Notes: a model not told the origin generated them from the letters alone. Shown: positions 1-8,656, counted from the first letter of the stretch. The stretch is DNA of 64,000 bases from Corynebacterium lubricantis DSM 45231 (GCF_000379425.1 NZ_KB902226.1:1-64000); one strand, 5' to 3'. Numbers and translations are program-made.

Positions 1-103
1 TGATGGTGTCCTGGAGCATCTGGCGCATCAGATCGGGTGAGGCTTGGGCCAGCAGGTCGTCGAGGTATCCGGTGGGGTCGATATGATTGGGCGCGGAGGC
101 CAT
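1..103 (-). CDS. IS256-family (mutator type) transposase, N-terminal fragment
   Basis: Only the first 34 codons are present and the frame is open at the window edge. The product begins MASAPNHIDPTGYLDDLLAQ and continues into ASPDLMRQML, the typical N-terminus of actinobacterial IS256/mutator transposases (DDE recombinases moving the element by a cut/copy circle pathway). The catalytic residues lie outside the window. The ATG at 103-101 is preceded by AAAGGA at a usable distance. Family assignment is from memory of the N-terminal pattern; the short length limits certainty. Confidence 0.7.
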   Translation of the reverse strand, partial: MASAPNHIDPTGYLDDLLAQASPDLMRQMLQDTI

Positions 104-225
104 CGTTGGTGTCCTTTCGAGGATGTGTAGGAGCTGAGTCGAAAGGTACCGCGGTGGTCTCCTTGCTGGTCGGCAGGGGGGGTTCACCAGGCGGTAGCTG
201 TACACCACACTATTGGACGCAACCA
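1..225 (-). mobile_element. IS256-family insertion sequence, one end (partial)
   Basis: The left edge of the window holds the 5' end of a mutator-type transposase gene read leftwards, followed by about 120 bp of non-coding DNA that should contain the terminal inverted repeat. The outer boundary is not certain. I place it near 200-225, because upstream of there the sequence becomes a host-like membrane protein gene. The remaining element lies outside the window, so the second end and any target duplication cannot be examined. Confidence 0.6.
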
Positions 226-451
226 TGGTTCCAGGGTGGGCCTCTCCCGAGGGTGTGTAGCGCTGCGCCACCAAGTAATCACCGTCGATGGCCGTGACAC
301 CAGGCGAGCTGAGAGCTGTCTCGCTCGACCCTAGGTACTCGTCGGAAGCTGCAAAGCGTTTGGAATTGATATAGAAAATGGCTACCCACGCAACAAAAAG
401 CAGCGCCACGACCAAAACGATGCTTCCAACTACTTTCAAAAACGTTCGCAT
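226..451 (-). pseudogene. Membrane-anchored hypothetical protein interrupted by the IS256 element
   Basis: Reading leftwards from ATG at 451 gives a protein starting MRTFLKVVGSIVLVVALLFV, a clear N-terminal membrane anchor, followed by an extracytoplasmic-looking stretch (SDEYLGSSETALSSPG, then GDYLVAQRYTPSGEAHPG). GGGAG lies 9 nt before the ATG. No stop codon is met before the insertion element, so the C-terminus has been lost. The frame stays open through the IS end and joins the transposase ATG in register (348 nt, 116 codons). The host gene family is not recognised. The exact junction with the IS is uncertain. Confidence 0.5.
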
Positions 452-714
452 TGAGACCATCTCCCAGGTTGAGGTCCGTTGACTCAAGTATGCCTTAAAA
501 AGGCAGGTCAGTTTAGCCGTTTTAAACGTGCTTTGCGCTTAGCTCCTGAAAATACACTCCCCACGGGGGTAAATCGAGACTGATCAAAAATACCTCGAGA
601 ACGAGACTTAGCCCACAAAGCTAGTTACTCTTAGTTAGTCTCAAAGAATCCTATGTGTACGTACTTTCGCCTGATTACCTATCTGGCATTCCCCCCATTC
701 ACTTGGAGTGAGCT

Positions 715-2811
715 ATGACCGACTCAGCAGAAAACCCGAGTTCTGAACTCAAAAAGTCTCAAAATCCGCGTTCCGAAGGAAGCGTGTCAAAGTCGAATAA
801 CGACGGCACCGGTCGCCCACCTCCCTTGTGGCGCACTGAAGGCCTGCCCGACAATGACGACGATAAGCAGCCAAAGGGCCCGAACTGGATCCGGTTCTTC
901 GTCTTCTTCTTCGTCGGCTGGCTTTTGCTCTTCGGAATCATGTCATTCCAGGACAGCCTGGCAAACCGCTCGGAAGCGATTTCCTATACCGAGTTCACCC
1001 GCCAAGTCGAAGCCGACAACGTCAAGGAAGTTTTCTCCCGCGGCGACTCCATCCAGGGCGTGCTGAAAAACCCCGTCGACGTGCCGTTCGAAGGCGAGCG
1101 CCCTCAGCTTCCCGAAGGCCAAACATTCCCGACCTATCAGCAGTTTGAAACCGAGCGACCTACCTTCGCCCAAGACGATCTGCTGACGATGCTGAACGAG
1201 AAAGGCGTCGAGGTCCGCGCAACACCCGTGACTCAAGAGCGCGGTGTGTTCTGGAACCTGCTCTTCTCCTTCCTCCCGATCATCTTGATCTTCGGCTTCT
1301 ATGCCTGGATTCTGCGCCGCGCTCAGCAAAACGGCGGTGCCATGGGCGGCATGATGGGCATGGGTGGCAAGCAGACCAAGCCCGTCAACCCTGAAGAAGT
1401 CCGCGTTAACTTCGACGATGTCGCGGGTATCGACGAGGTCAAGGCGGAAGTCTCCGAAATCGTTGACTTCCTGAAGAACCCTGAGAAGTACACCAAGCTC
1501 GGCGCCAAGGTGCCGAAGGGCGTGCTCCTTGAGGGCGAACCAGGTACCGGTAAAACCTTGCTCGCTCGCGCAACCGCAGGTGAGGCCGAGGTGCCGTTCT
1601 TCTCTGCCAGTGGCTCCGAGTTCATCGAGATGATCGTCGGCGTCGGTGCGCAGCGCGTCCGCGAATTGTTTGCTGAGGCCCGCAAGGTCGCCCCTGCCAT
1701 CATCTTCATCGACGAGATCGACACGATTGGCCGCTCCCGCAGCAGCTCCAAGTCTATGGGCGGCAGCGACGAGCGTGAGCAGACCCTGAACCAGATCCTC
1801 ACCGAGATGGACGGCTTCGACGGCAGCGAAGGCATCGTCGTCATGGCCGCCACCAACCGCGCCGACGTGCTCGACGACGCCCTGACTCGTGCAGGTCGCT
1901 TCGACCGCAAGATCACCGTCACCGCGCCGGATGCCAACGGCCGTGAGCAGATCCTGGAAGTACATACACGCAACAAACCGCTTGCCGACGACGTCGACCT
2001 GGAACAGGTAGCCAAGATCACGCCGGGGCTGACCGGTGCTGACCTTGCCAACCTGGCCAACGAGGCCGCGATCTTGGCTGCCAAGCGCGAGGACACCCAG
2101 ATCACCGCGAAGGACTTCACGAACGCGCTCGAGAAAGTCCAGCTTGGCGCCAAACGCAACGTGGTCATGCCGGAAGAAGAACGCCTGCGCACCGCCTACC
2201 ACGAGGCCGGCCACGCTCTGCTGGGCATGCTGCAGCCAGGTGCGGACCCAGTGCGAAAGATCTCGATTATCCCTCGCGGCCACGCACTTGGTGTGACCGT
2301 GTCCACCCCGGATTCCGACCGCTACGGTTACGACTACGACTACCTGCGCGGACGCATCATGGGTGCCCTCGGCGGCATGGCCGCGGAGCAGGAAATCTTT
2401 GGTGTGATCACCACCGGCGCCGAGTCTGACCTCCAGACCGTCACTTCCATTGCTCGCAGCATGGTTGGCAAATGGGGCATGTCCGATAACGTCGGTCCTG
2501 TTCATGTCTACCCACAGGAAGGCACCGCCCGCGACAACGGCGCATCCGAGGACCTGCTCAAAGCTGTCGACGACGAAGTCCGCGACCTAGTCAAGGGCTG
2601 CTACGCAGAGACTCGCCGCATCCTGCGCGAGAACCGCGATAAGCACGACGCTCTGGCGAACGCCTTGATGGAGCGCGAGACCCTCGACCAGGCAGAAGCC
2701 TACGAGGTGGCAGGTGTTAAGCACCAGAAGGCACCTGCTCTGCTCGTTGGCGCAAAGCCCGGCTCCCCAGGACACCCTGAAGAAGAAACAGAACCAGTAA
2801 CTGAGCAGTAA
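715..2811 (+). CDS. ftsH: ATP-dependent zinc metalloprotease FtsH (short-form paralogue)
   Basis: Membrane-bound AAA+ protease that unfolds and degrades membrane and regulatory proteins. The 698-residue product has a charged cytoplasmic N-terminus, a first membrane segment near 59-80, an extracytoplasmic FtsH_ext-like domain, a second segment near 178-200, then the AAA+ module: Walker A GEPGTGKT at 274-281, Walker B with D333/E334 and the arginine-finger region RAGRFDR. The zinc site HEAGH is at 496-500 and the third ligand is probably D572 in ESDLQ. GGAG precedes the ATG by 7 nt. Corynebacterial FtsH as I remember it is longer and starts directly with the membrane anchor, so this may be a second paralogue; it sits next to an IS remnant. 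A strong terminator follows. Confidence 0.92.
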   Translation: MTDSAENPSSELKKSQNPRSEGSVSKSNNDGTGRPPPLWRTEGLPDNDDDKQPKGPNWIRFFVFFFVGWLLLFGIMSFQDSLANRSEAISYTEFTRQVEADNVKEVFSRGDSIQGVLKNPVDVPFEGERPQLPEGQTFPTYQQFETERPTFAQDDLLTMLNEKGVEVRATPVTQERGVFWNLLFSFLPIILIFGFYAWILRRAQQNGGAMGGMMGMGGKQTKPVNPEEVRVNFDDVAGIDEVKAEVSEIVDFLKNPEKYTKLGAKVPKGVLLEGEPGTGKTLLARATAGEAEVPFFSASGSEFIEMIVGVGAQRVRELFAEARKVAPAIIFIDEIDTIGRSRSSSKSMGGSDEREQTLNQILTEMDGFDGSEGIVVMAATNRADVLDDALTRAGRFDRKITVTAPDANGREQILEVHTRNKPLADDVDLEQVAKITPGLTGADLANLANEAAILAAKREDTQITAKDFTNALEKVQLGAKRNVVMPEEERLRTAYHEAGHALLGMLQPGADPVRKISIIPRGHALGVTVSTPDSDRYGYDYDYLRGRIMGALGGMAAEQEIFGVITTGAESDLQTVTSIARSMVGKWGMSDNVGPVHVYPQEGTARDNGASEDLLKAVDDEVRDLVKGCYAETRRILRENRDKHDALANALMERETLDQAEAYEVAGVKHQKAPALLVGAKPGSPGHPEEETEPVTEQ

Positions 2812-2822
2812 GTAATTCAGTA

Positions 2823-2859
2823 AAAGTGCCGGTAGCGTGACCTACGCGACCGGCACTTT
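2823..2859 (+). terminator. Intrinsic terminator after ftsH
   Basis: Perfect 11-bp inverted repeat AAAGTGCCGGT / ACCGGCACTTT with a 15-nt loop, starting 11 nt after the ftsH stop codon; the T-rich end is short (CTTTCGCTTT). Confidence 0.8.
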
Positions 2860-2897
2860 CGCTTTAAAGGGCGCCGACCAGCAATAGAATTAAGGGT

Positions 2898-3485
2898 ATG
2901 GAGCCAGACCAGCCCCGACCCCACACTCCTCTCGTCGTCTATCGCACCCAATATGGCCACGCGCAAAGCTACGCAGAGTGGCTCGCCGAGGATCTCGGCG
3001 CAATGCTAGTCAATCTCGGCGATAAGCCAGATCCCGACCTCTCCACGGCATCGGTGGTCATTCTTGTCTGCCCGATCTATGCCCGCAGTTACTACGGGGC
3101 GAAAGAATTCTCCCTGCTCGTTGAGAATCACCCCGACATACCTTTGGTTGGGGCATCCGTCGGCGCGTCGGATCCGGAAAATCCGGAAAATATTCAGGCC
3201 TATAAGGCCCTGATCAAGGCAACCTTTTCTGAAGGAATTCAGTCCCGCATGCAGTGGTTCCACCTACGCGGCGGCCTCGATTACCCACGAATGTCTCACG
3301 CGCACCGCGCGATGATGTGGATGGTCAGTCGAGCCGCTAAGCGCAAAGGCGCCAAGGGCGATGCCGAATCACAAATGATGTACGAAACTTACGGTCAGGT
3401 GATCGATTTCCGCGACCGCAGCACAATCGAACCGATCGTGGAGTACGTGCGCGGGCTTAGCTCCCGCCCAGATCCAGCACCATGA
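2898..3485 (+). CDS. Flavodoxin-domain protein (protoporphyrinogen-oxidase-like)
   Basis: The 195-residue protein begins with a flavodoxin-like fold: LVVYRTQYGHAQSYAEWLAE matches the FMN phosphate-binding loop (TQYGHAQS), followed by VVILVCPIYARSYYG and a later helical C-terminus. This arrangement is typical of flavodoxin-domain proteins related to HemG-type menaquinone-dependent protoporphyrinogen oxidase. An electron-transfer or haem-related role is inference; no partner genes for haem synthesis are adjacent. It lies just after the ftsH terminator, so it should have its own promoter. The last 29 nt overlap the convergent acetyltransferase gene, an antisense 3' overlap. Confidence 0.75.
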   Translation: MEPDQPRPHTPLVVYRTQYGHAQSYAEWLAEDLGAMLVNLGDKPDPDLSTASVVILVCPIYARSYYGAKEFSLLVENHPDIPLVGASVGASDPENPENIQAYKALIKATFSEGIQSRMQWFHLRGGLDYPRMSHAHRAMMWMVSRAAKRKGAKGDAESQMMYETYGQVIDFRDRSTIEPIVEYVRGLSSRPDPAP

Positions 3486-3927
3486 CGTGATCCAGGTTCG
3501 GATACGACGTGAACCCCACCGAGGAATAAAGCTCGTGGGCGTCGTCGGTAAGCAACATGATGCGCTTCAGGTCCATCGGTTCGAGCGTATCGACGACCGC
3601 CTGCGACAACGCCTTGCCCAGGCCTTTTCCGCGGTGGACGGGTGCGATATAGACGTCACACAACCACCCGAAGGTGACTCCGTCGGTGACAACTCGCGCG
3701 TAACCTACTTGCTCGCCTGTACTCGAATACACACCAAAGTTCAGTGAGGAATCGGCGGCCTCGGACACGGTCTCGAAGGGGCGATTCTTCGCCCAGTACG
3801 CGTCCGTGGACAACCAATGGTGCACCTTTTTCAGGTCGAGGCGGTCCCGATCAGTATCGACGACGAACCCGTCCAGCAGTTCTGCCTGCCCGGCGGGCTC
3901 TGTTTCTGGATTGCGATGTCGTGACAT
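3457..3927 (-). CDS. GNAT family N-acetyltransferase
   Basis: A 156-residue GNAT protein. The acetyl-CoA pyrophosphate-binding signature RGKGLGKALS is near residues 98-107, preceded by the beta-4 strand WLCDVYIAPV and followed by IMLLTDDAHELYSSVGF, the usual C-terminal beta6-alpha4 segment with the Tyr that often acts as general acid. The substrate is not predictable. ATG at 3927 is preceded by a purine-rich stretch (TTGGAGGCC). It is convergent with the flavodoxin gene (29-nt overlap) and lies downstream of the broken phnA on the same strand, 26 nt apart, so the two may be co-transcribed. Confidence 0.85.
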   Translation of the reverse strand: MSRHRNPETEPAGQAELLDGFVVDTDRDRLDLKKVHHWLSTDAYWAKNRPFETVSEAADSSLNFGVYSSTGEQVGYARVVTDGVTFGWLCDVYIAPVHRGKGLGKALSQAVVDTLEPMDLKRIMLLTDDAHELYSSVGFTSYPNLDHVMVLDLGGS

Positions 3928-3953
3928 TGTTGGCCTCCAATAAATTGCGGGTG

Positions 3954-4318
3954 TTACGCCTTCTTTACCACTGAAGACTTCAGGTGCATCCGACCGAAAC
4001 CCGGAACTGTCGCATCAATGTCATGGCCGTTGACCGGCGTTTCGAGCAAGCGGATCCCCTTTACCTTCGTTCCAGCTTTAATTGCTCCCCCGCCGCCGCC
4101 GGAAACCTTAGGCCTTTCACGATGGTGACCGTATCGCCGTCGGCGAGCTCGTTGCCCACCGCGTCGCGCACGACGGAGTCGGTCTCGGCAGATTCTTCGC
4201 CACCGACCTCGGCGATCCACTCGTACCCACACATCGGGCACACCAAAAGATCGCCCTGCTCATAGGTATACGGTTCGGAACACTCGGGGCACGATGGAAG
4301 CACAACGTCAGTAGTCAT
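3954..4318 (-). pseudogene. phnA: PhnA-family protein, frameshifted
   Basis: PhnA-family proteins are small zinc-ribbon proteins with no settled function despite the phosphonate-linked name. Reading from ATG 4318 gives the zinc ribbon (CPECSEPYTYEQGDLLVCPMC) and PhnA core ending DGDTVTIVKGL, after which the frame runs into a short nonsense tail with a stop at 4061. The expected C-terminal half (KVSGGGG, then AIKAGTKVKGIRLL to SSVVKKA) is intact in another frame down to the stop at 3954. Restoring one base between CT and AAGG at about 4108-4111 would rejoin the halves. Either a genuine one-base deletion or an assembly error; a GGCGGCGGCGGGGG run lies next to it. Located 11 nt downstream of a membrane protein gene. 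Confidence 0.85.
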
Positions 4319-4329
4319 AGATTTAGAAT

Positions 4330-4689
4330 CTACCAACTTTTAGTTTGCGGCTGTTCTTTTACCTTGCTCGTATCCACCACGATCACCCCAACGGTCACCA
4401 CAATGACAAGAAGCATACCGAGCAATCCAAATAGCGAAGTCGCGAAAATCAAGGCGAACCATGCTGTCATCCACAACGCGTACTTCTTCCAGCGATCTAC
4501 GCGCAGTACCGCTACAAGAATAATGAACGCAAAGCAGCCCACAAGCACACCGATGGCGAAGGATCCCTGTGCGATTGCGACTGCAATGCCGACAACCACC
4601 GCCAGGACGATTGGCGTAGCGTTGGCAATCTTCTTGAAGTCTGCATCTGGGTCAAGGAGAGAGTTCGGCTTGTACTTCGGCATATTCAT
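4330..4689 (-). CDS. Small hydrophobic membrane protein, function unknown
   Basis: About 119 residues starting MNMPKYKPNSLLDPDADFKK. Hydrophobic stretches follow in two paired blocks: PIVLAVVVGIAVAIAQ with FAIGVLVGCFAFIILVAVL, and ALWMTAWFALIFATSLF with LLGMLLVIVVTVGVIVV, giving three to four membrane spans and a short polar C-terminus. I do not recognise a family. ATG 4689 was preferred over a TTG start 15 nt upstream; a second ATG lies at 4683. The gene precedes phnA by 11 nt, suggesting a two-gene unit. Confidence 0.7.
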   Translation of the reverse strand: MNMPKYKPNSLLDPDADFKKIANATPIVLAVVVGIAVAIAQGSFAIGVLVGCFAFIILVAVLRVDRWKKYALWMTAWFALIFATSLFGLLGMLLVIVVTVGVIVVDTSKVKEQPQTKSW

Positions 4690-4763
4690 CGTCGAGGATT
4701 CCAATCTTCAGTCCGATAAGCGCGCGGTTCGCGTGCACTGGCCTTCATCCTAAAGCGAAACAG

Positions 4764-4803
4764 ACACCCTCGCCCCACAATCAATCTTGTTGGGCGAGGG
4801 CGT
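4764..4803 (-). terminator. Intrinsic terminator after ychF
   Basis: On the minus strand a near-perfect 17-bp stem (one A.G mismatch and one G.U pair) with a GATTGA loop begins 23 nt after the ychF stop and is followed by CTGTTTCGCTTT. The plus strand side ends in GGTTTT. Confidence 0.75.
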
Positions 4804-4826
4804 CGGTTTTGAGATACGGATGTGAG

Positions 4827-5912
4827 CTACACGTTGAACTTGAAGTCGCAGATATCGCCGTCCTGCATGATGTAGTCCTTGCCTTCCATGCGGACCTTGC
4901 CGTGCGCGCGAGCCTCGGCCATCGAGCCGTACTCATTCAGGTCTTCGAAGGAAACGATCTCGGCCTTGATGAAGCCCTTCTCAAAGTCGGTGTGGATCAC
5001 GCCAGCCGCCTGAGGCGCGGTGTCACCCTTGCGGATCTGCCATGCGCGAGCTTCCTTCGGTCCAGCGGTGAGGTAGGTCTGCAGCCCCAGGGTCTCGAAA
5101 CCAGCGCGGGCTAGCGTCTGTAGGCCGGGCTCGGTCTGGCCGACGGACTCGAGAAGCTCTTGGGCGTCCTCGTCGTCAAGCTCGAGCAGTTCGGTCTCGG
5201 TCTGCGCGTCAAGGAAGACAGCCTCGGCTGGTGCGACCATGTCGCGCAGCTCCTGCTTCTTCGCCTCGTCGGTAAGCACTGCCTCGTCGGAGTTGAACAC
5301 GTAGAGGAAAGGCTTGCCCGTCATGAAGTGCAGGTGCTTGAGCAGCGCGAGGTCGATCTCGTTGTTCTTCGCGGCGGCGAAGAGCGTGCGATCGTCCTCA
5401 AGCACTGCCTGCGCCTTCTTTACCTCTTCGACGGAAGCCGCGAGGTCCTTGTCCTTCTTCGCTTCCTTCTCCAAGCGAGGCAGCGCCTTCTCAATGGTCT
5501 GCAGATCCGCCAAGATCAGTTCGGTGTTGATCACCGAAATATCGTTGGCCGGATCAACCTTGCCGTCGACGTGAATCACGTTCTCGTCGGCGAACGCGCG
5601 CACCACCTGGCACACGGCGTCTGCCTCACGAATGTTGGCTAGGAATTCGTTGCCCATGCCTTCGCCCTCGGACGCGCCCTTGACAATGCCGGCGATGTCC
5701 ACGAATGACACGGTCGCGGGGAGGATACGCTCAGAGCCGAAGATCTCGGCTAGGCGGTTCAACCGCTCGTCGGGAAGCTCAACAACGCCCACGTTCGGCT
5801 CGATCGTCGCGAAAGGATAGTTCGCGGCGAGAACGTCGTTGCGTGTTAGCGCATTGAACAGGGTCGATTTTCCTACGTTGGGCAGTCCAACAATTCCAAG
5901 TGTAAGGCTCAC
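4827..5912 (-). CDS. ychF: Ribosome-binding ATPase YchF (Obg-related P-loop protein)
   Basis: Conserved translation-associated P-loop NTPase that binds ribosomes and prefers ATP over GTP. From GTG 5912 the product is 361 residues, the family length, starting VSLTLGIVGLPNVGKST with the P-loop lysine at 15. DIAGIVKGAS is the G3 region; the G4 site is NSDE rather than NKxD, the family hallmark explaining ATP preference. The C-terminus from about 280 is the TGS domain (LQTYLTAGPKEARAW to YIMQDGDICDFKFNV). A longer in-frame start at 5960 would add 16 residues with no family counterpart. Divergent from the AI-2E-type permease with 58 bp between starts. Confidence 0.95.
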   Translation of the reverse strand: MSLTLGIVGLPNVGKSTLFNALTRNDVLAANYPFATIEPNVGVVELPDERLNRLAEIFGSERILPATVSFVDIAGIVKGASEGEGMGNEFLANIREADAVCQVVRAFADENVIHVDGKVDPANDISVINTELILADLQTIEKALPRLEKEAKKDKDLAASVEEVKKAQAVLEDDRTLFAAAKNNEIDLALLKHLHFMTGKPFLYVFNSDEAVLTDEAKKQELRDMVAPAEAVFLDAQTETELLELDDEDAQELLESVGQTEPGLQTLARAGFETLGLQTYLTAGPKEARAWQIRKGDTAPQAAGVIHTDFEKGFIKAEIVSFEDLNEYGSMAEARAHGKVRMEGKDYIMQDGDICDFKFNV

Positions 5913-5970
5913 GGTGCCCAATCCTATCCCACGCCTGCCCACGCCACGCTTATAGGGCAATATAGATGAG

Positions 5971-7449
5971 GTGAGTTCTACAAACAGCGAGCGCCGGGAG
6001 AAAAACGCGATTCCGCCGCGTGACGACGAAGCGTGGGACGAGGTAGCCGCGCCAGGTGACGACGACCATAGCGATCAAATCGATCGCACCATCGTCGTCG
6101 ATTCTTGGTTGAAAGCTGCCGCAACGCTTTCGATGCGCATTCTTGTTATTGGTGTCGCGATCTTTGCGCTGTGGTACGTCGTGCGCACATTCTGGGGTGG
6201 CGTTCTCCCCGTCATCCTGGCCATCATTGTCTGTACGGTGCTTGCACCTGCAACGACGTGGATGCGCAAACTAGGTATTCCCTCTGCCCTGGCCGCGTTG
6301 GTCTCAATTCTGATTTTCTTTGTCGGTCTGGGCTTTTTGGTGTCGTTGATCGCACCAGATATTGCGTCGCACTCACAGATTCTGTACCTGCAGGCAGTCG
6401 AAGGTATCCAGCGTCTGCAGCTGTGGGCACAGGGCGAGCCGCTCAATATCAACCCCACGGATATGGAAAGCGTTGTCAATGACATCGCCTCCTGGCTGCA
6501 GGAGCAGGCCGGCGCGATCGCCGGTGGCGTCTTCGCCGGAATCAGCACCGCTACCTCAGTAATTGTCACCCTCGGTGTTGTGCTTGTTTTGACGTTCTTC
6601 TTCCTTAAAGACGGCCACAAGTTCCTGCCGTGGCTACGCAAGGCCACTGGCCGTCGCGTGGGAATGCACGCCACGGAGCTGCTCACCCGCGCGTGGTCCA
6701 CGCTGGGCGGTTATATCCAAACGCAGGCCATCGTGTCCTTCGTCGATGCGCTCTTTATTGGTATCGGCATCGCCATCGTCGGTGTCCCCATGGCGTTTAC
6801 CCTGGCCGTAATCACCTTCATTGCCGGCTTCATCCCGATCGTCGGTGCGTTCACCGCAGGTGCCCTGGCCGTGATCGTCGCGCTGGTCTCCCTCGGTTTT
6901 ACCGAAGCTGTCATCGTGTTGATCATCGTGGTCGCGGTCCAGCAGATCGAGGGCAATATTCTCCAGCCGATCCTGCAATCCCGCGCCATGAATCTGCACG
7001 CCGTGGTGATCTTGGTATCCGTCTCAGTCGGTGGCGGTCTCTTTGGCCTCGTCGGAGCGTTCCTCGCTGTGCCTCTCGCCGCCATGATCGCGGTAGTCTA
7101 CCGCTACATCCAGGACATGACGGCACTCCAAGCCGGCGAAAAGCATGCCGACGAGATCACGTTTGTCACCCGCGAGGGCGAGATCATCGGCAATATTCGC
7201 GAGAAGGAAAGTCGCCAGCAGCGCAAGGCTTGGCGCGAGGATCTCGATTGGGAACCGGAGGAAGTCCCCGAGCGCCAAGATTTCACGCGTGACGACGATG
7301 GCGTGTCCTCCCACGATGCCACCAACAAGGAGCAGACCAGCCCACCAAAATGGCAGGCTGACCTCGCCGAGAAAAGCAAAAAAGACGGGGCCAAGGTCGG
7401 CAAGTCTATCGCACGCATGTTCGATAGAATGAGGCGTCCGAAGAAGTAA
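5971..7449 (+). CDS. AI-2E family transporter (UPF0118/PerM-type permease)
   Basis: A 492-residue polytopic inner-membrane protein. A charged N-terminal tail (about 45 residues) precedes hydrophobic spans and a soluble segment (SHSQILYLQAVEGIQRL region), then the conserved core FFFLKDGHKFLPWL, QTQAIVSFVDALFIGIG, GFIPIVGAF and QQIEGNILQPILQSRAMNLHAVV, all diagnostic for the AI-2E/PerM family. A long charged C-terminal tail (from about residue 385) is cytoplasmic. Family members export small molecules or ions; the substrate here is unknown and quorum signalling should not be assumed. GTG start at 5971. The mycobacterial neighbourhood also has this family between glpX and xseB. Confidence 0.9.
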   Translation: MSSTNSERREKNAIPPRDDEAWDEVAAPGDDDHSDQIDRTIVVDSWLKAAATLSMRILVIGVAIFALWYVVRTFWGGVLPVILAIIVCTVLAPATTWMRKLGIPSALAALVSILIFFVGLGFLVSLIAPDIASHSQILYLQAVEGIQRLQLWAQGEPLNINPTDMESVVNDIASWLQEQAGAIAGGVFAGISTATSVIVTLGVVLVLTFFFLKDGHKFLPWLRKATGRRVGMHATELLTRAWSTLGGYIQTQAIVSFVDALFIGIGIAIVGVPMAFTLAVITFIAGFIPIVGAFTAGALAVIVALVSLGFTEAVIVLIIVVAVQQIEGNILQPILQSRAMNLHAVVILVSVSVGGGLFGLVGAFLAVPLAAMIAVVYRYIQDMTALQAGEKHADEITFVTREGEIIGNIREKESRQQRKAWREDLDWEPEEVPERQDFTRDDDGVSSHDATNKEQTSPPKWQADLAEKSKKDGAKVGKSIARMFDRMRRPKK

Positions 7450-7478
7450 CGTCGCGTGTATGTGGCATAGTGCGGTGC

Positions 7479-8582
7479 ATGAGTGCGACCGTTTCTGTTT
7501 TCCTTACTCTCCTGGTTGGCCTAGTGCTGGGATTTGCCCTGGGCTACCTTTACCGCGGTCTCAAGGCGTCGCAGGCTAGTCCACATCCTGAACCCACGAA
7601 ACAACCCGAGTTGGATCTGACTCCCTATACCCTCGAGCTGGAGCGGTTGACCAAACAGATCGATGACATGGACGAAGACAGGGCGGTTGCCTACTCCGCC
7701 CTGGCCAGCCAGGTCCAAGCGATGACGCGCACATCCACTCGCCTCGCGGACCGCACCGACCAGCTCATCAATGCGCTGCGCTCCCCGCAGACTCGTGGCC
7801 GCTGGGGCGAGATCCAACTCGAGCGTGTCGTCGAGTTAGGTGGCATGGTCGAACACTGTGATTTCGACGTGCAGGTCTCCGCACGAGTAAATGGCCAGAT
7901 TCTGCGCCCCGACATGATTGTCAGGCTCAGCGGCGGTCGCAACATCATCGTCGACGCAAAGGTGCCGTTTGCCTCTTACCTAGACGCCCTTGATACCGAT
8001 GATCCCGAGGAAAAGCAGGGGTATCTTCGTCGTCATGCGCACTTGTTGCGCAACCACGTAGATACCTTGGCCTCGAAAGACTACATCACGGCGTTCCAGC
8101 CCACCCCGGAGTTCGTGGTGCTTTTTGTGCCAGCAGACCCATTCTTGGATGCCGCTCTCGACCAGGACTCGGAGCTGTTGGATTACGCCTTCTCCCGCGA
8201 CATCGTCATCGCCACACCCACGACGCTCTTTGCCCTACTGCGCACAGTCGGATTGGGCTGGAAACAGGAAGACATCTCGGAGCGGGCGAAAGAGGTGCAG
8301 CGTCTCGGGGCCGAGCTGTATACGCGCATCAACACGATGGGCGAACATTACAACCGGGTCGGGCAATCCCTAGAGAAGGCGACGGAAGCATTCAATGCCA
8401 CGCTCGGTTCTATGGATTCTCGTGTGATGGTCACCGCGCGCAAATTGGCCGAACTTGATATTCCCACCCGCACCAGCAAGAAGCCGACACAGCTGGAAAG
8501 TGCCACCCTGACTCCGCGACAGGTTCCCCTGGCCCCCGCAGAGCCAGAACAAGATGTGCACGTCGAGCAGGATACTTTCTAG
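7479..8582 (+). CDS. rmuC: DNA recombination protein RmuC
   Basis: RmuC-family protein that limits inversion recombination at short repeats; predicted nuclease-like fold. From ATG 7479 it is 367 residues with an N-terminal membrane anchor (SVFLTLLVGLVLGFALGYLY), a coiled-coil stretch around 40-95 and the RmuC domain: SPQTRGRWGEIQLERVVELGGMV, then IIVDAKVPFASYLDAL, FVVLFVPADPFLDAAL and IVIATPTTLFALLRTVGLGW, a textbook sequence of family motifs. An in-frame GTG at 7470 is an alternative start. It follows the permease by 29 nt and is probably co-transcribed with it. Confidence 0.92.
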   Translation: MSATVSVFLTLLVGLVLGFALGYLYRGLKASQASPHPEPTKQPELDLTPYTLELERLTKQIDDMDEDRAVAYSALASQVQAMTRTSTRLADRTDQLINALRSPQTRGRWGEIQLERVVELGGMVEHCDFDVQVSARVNGQILRPDMIVRLSGGRNIIVDAKVPFASYLDALDTDDPEEKQGYLRRHAHLLRNHVDTLASKDYITAFQPTPEFVVLFVPADPFLDAALDQDSELLDYAFSRDIVIATPTTLFALLRTVGLGWKQEDISERAKEVQRLGAELYTRINTMGEHYNRVGQSLEKATEAFNATLGSMDSRVMVTARKLAELDIPTRTSKKPTQLESATLTPRQVPLAPAEPEQDVHVEQDTF

Positions 8583-8656
8583 CGGAAACATAATTAGACC
8601 TATTTCACCGGGGCGGGAATCGTATCGAAAGCCCTTTCCAGGTAGACTTGTAAATC

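Noticed and set aside
943..2505. 520-codon open frame antisense to ftsH, and similar long antisense frames over glyA (23173-24600), genH (56881-58173) and genD (60557-61657)
   Set aside because: Each lies exactly opposite a well-conserved gene whose codon bias produces open complementary frames; the predicted proteins show no recognisable domain or plausible start context.
4100..4115. Programmed ribosomal frameshift in phnA
   Set aside because: No slippery heptamer or downstream structure is evident, and PhnA proteins are normally made from one frame; a simple base deletion is the better explanation.
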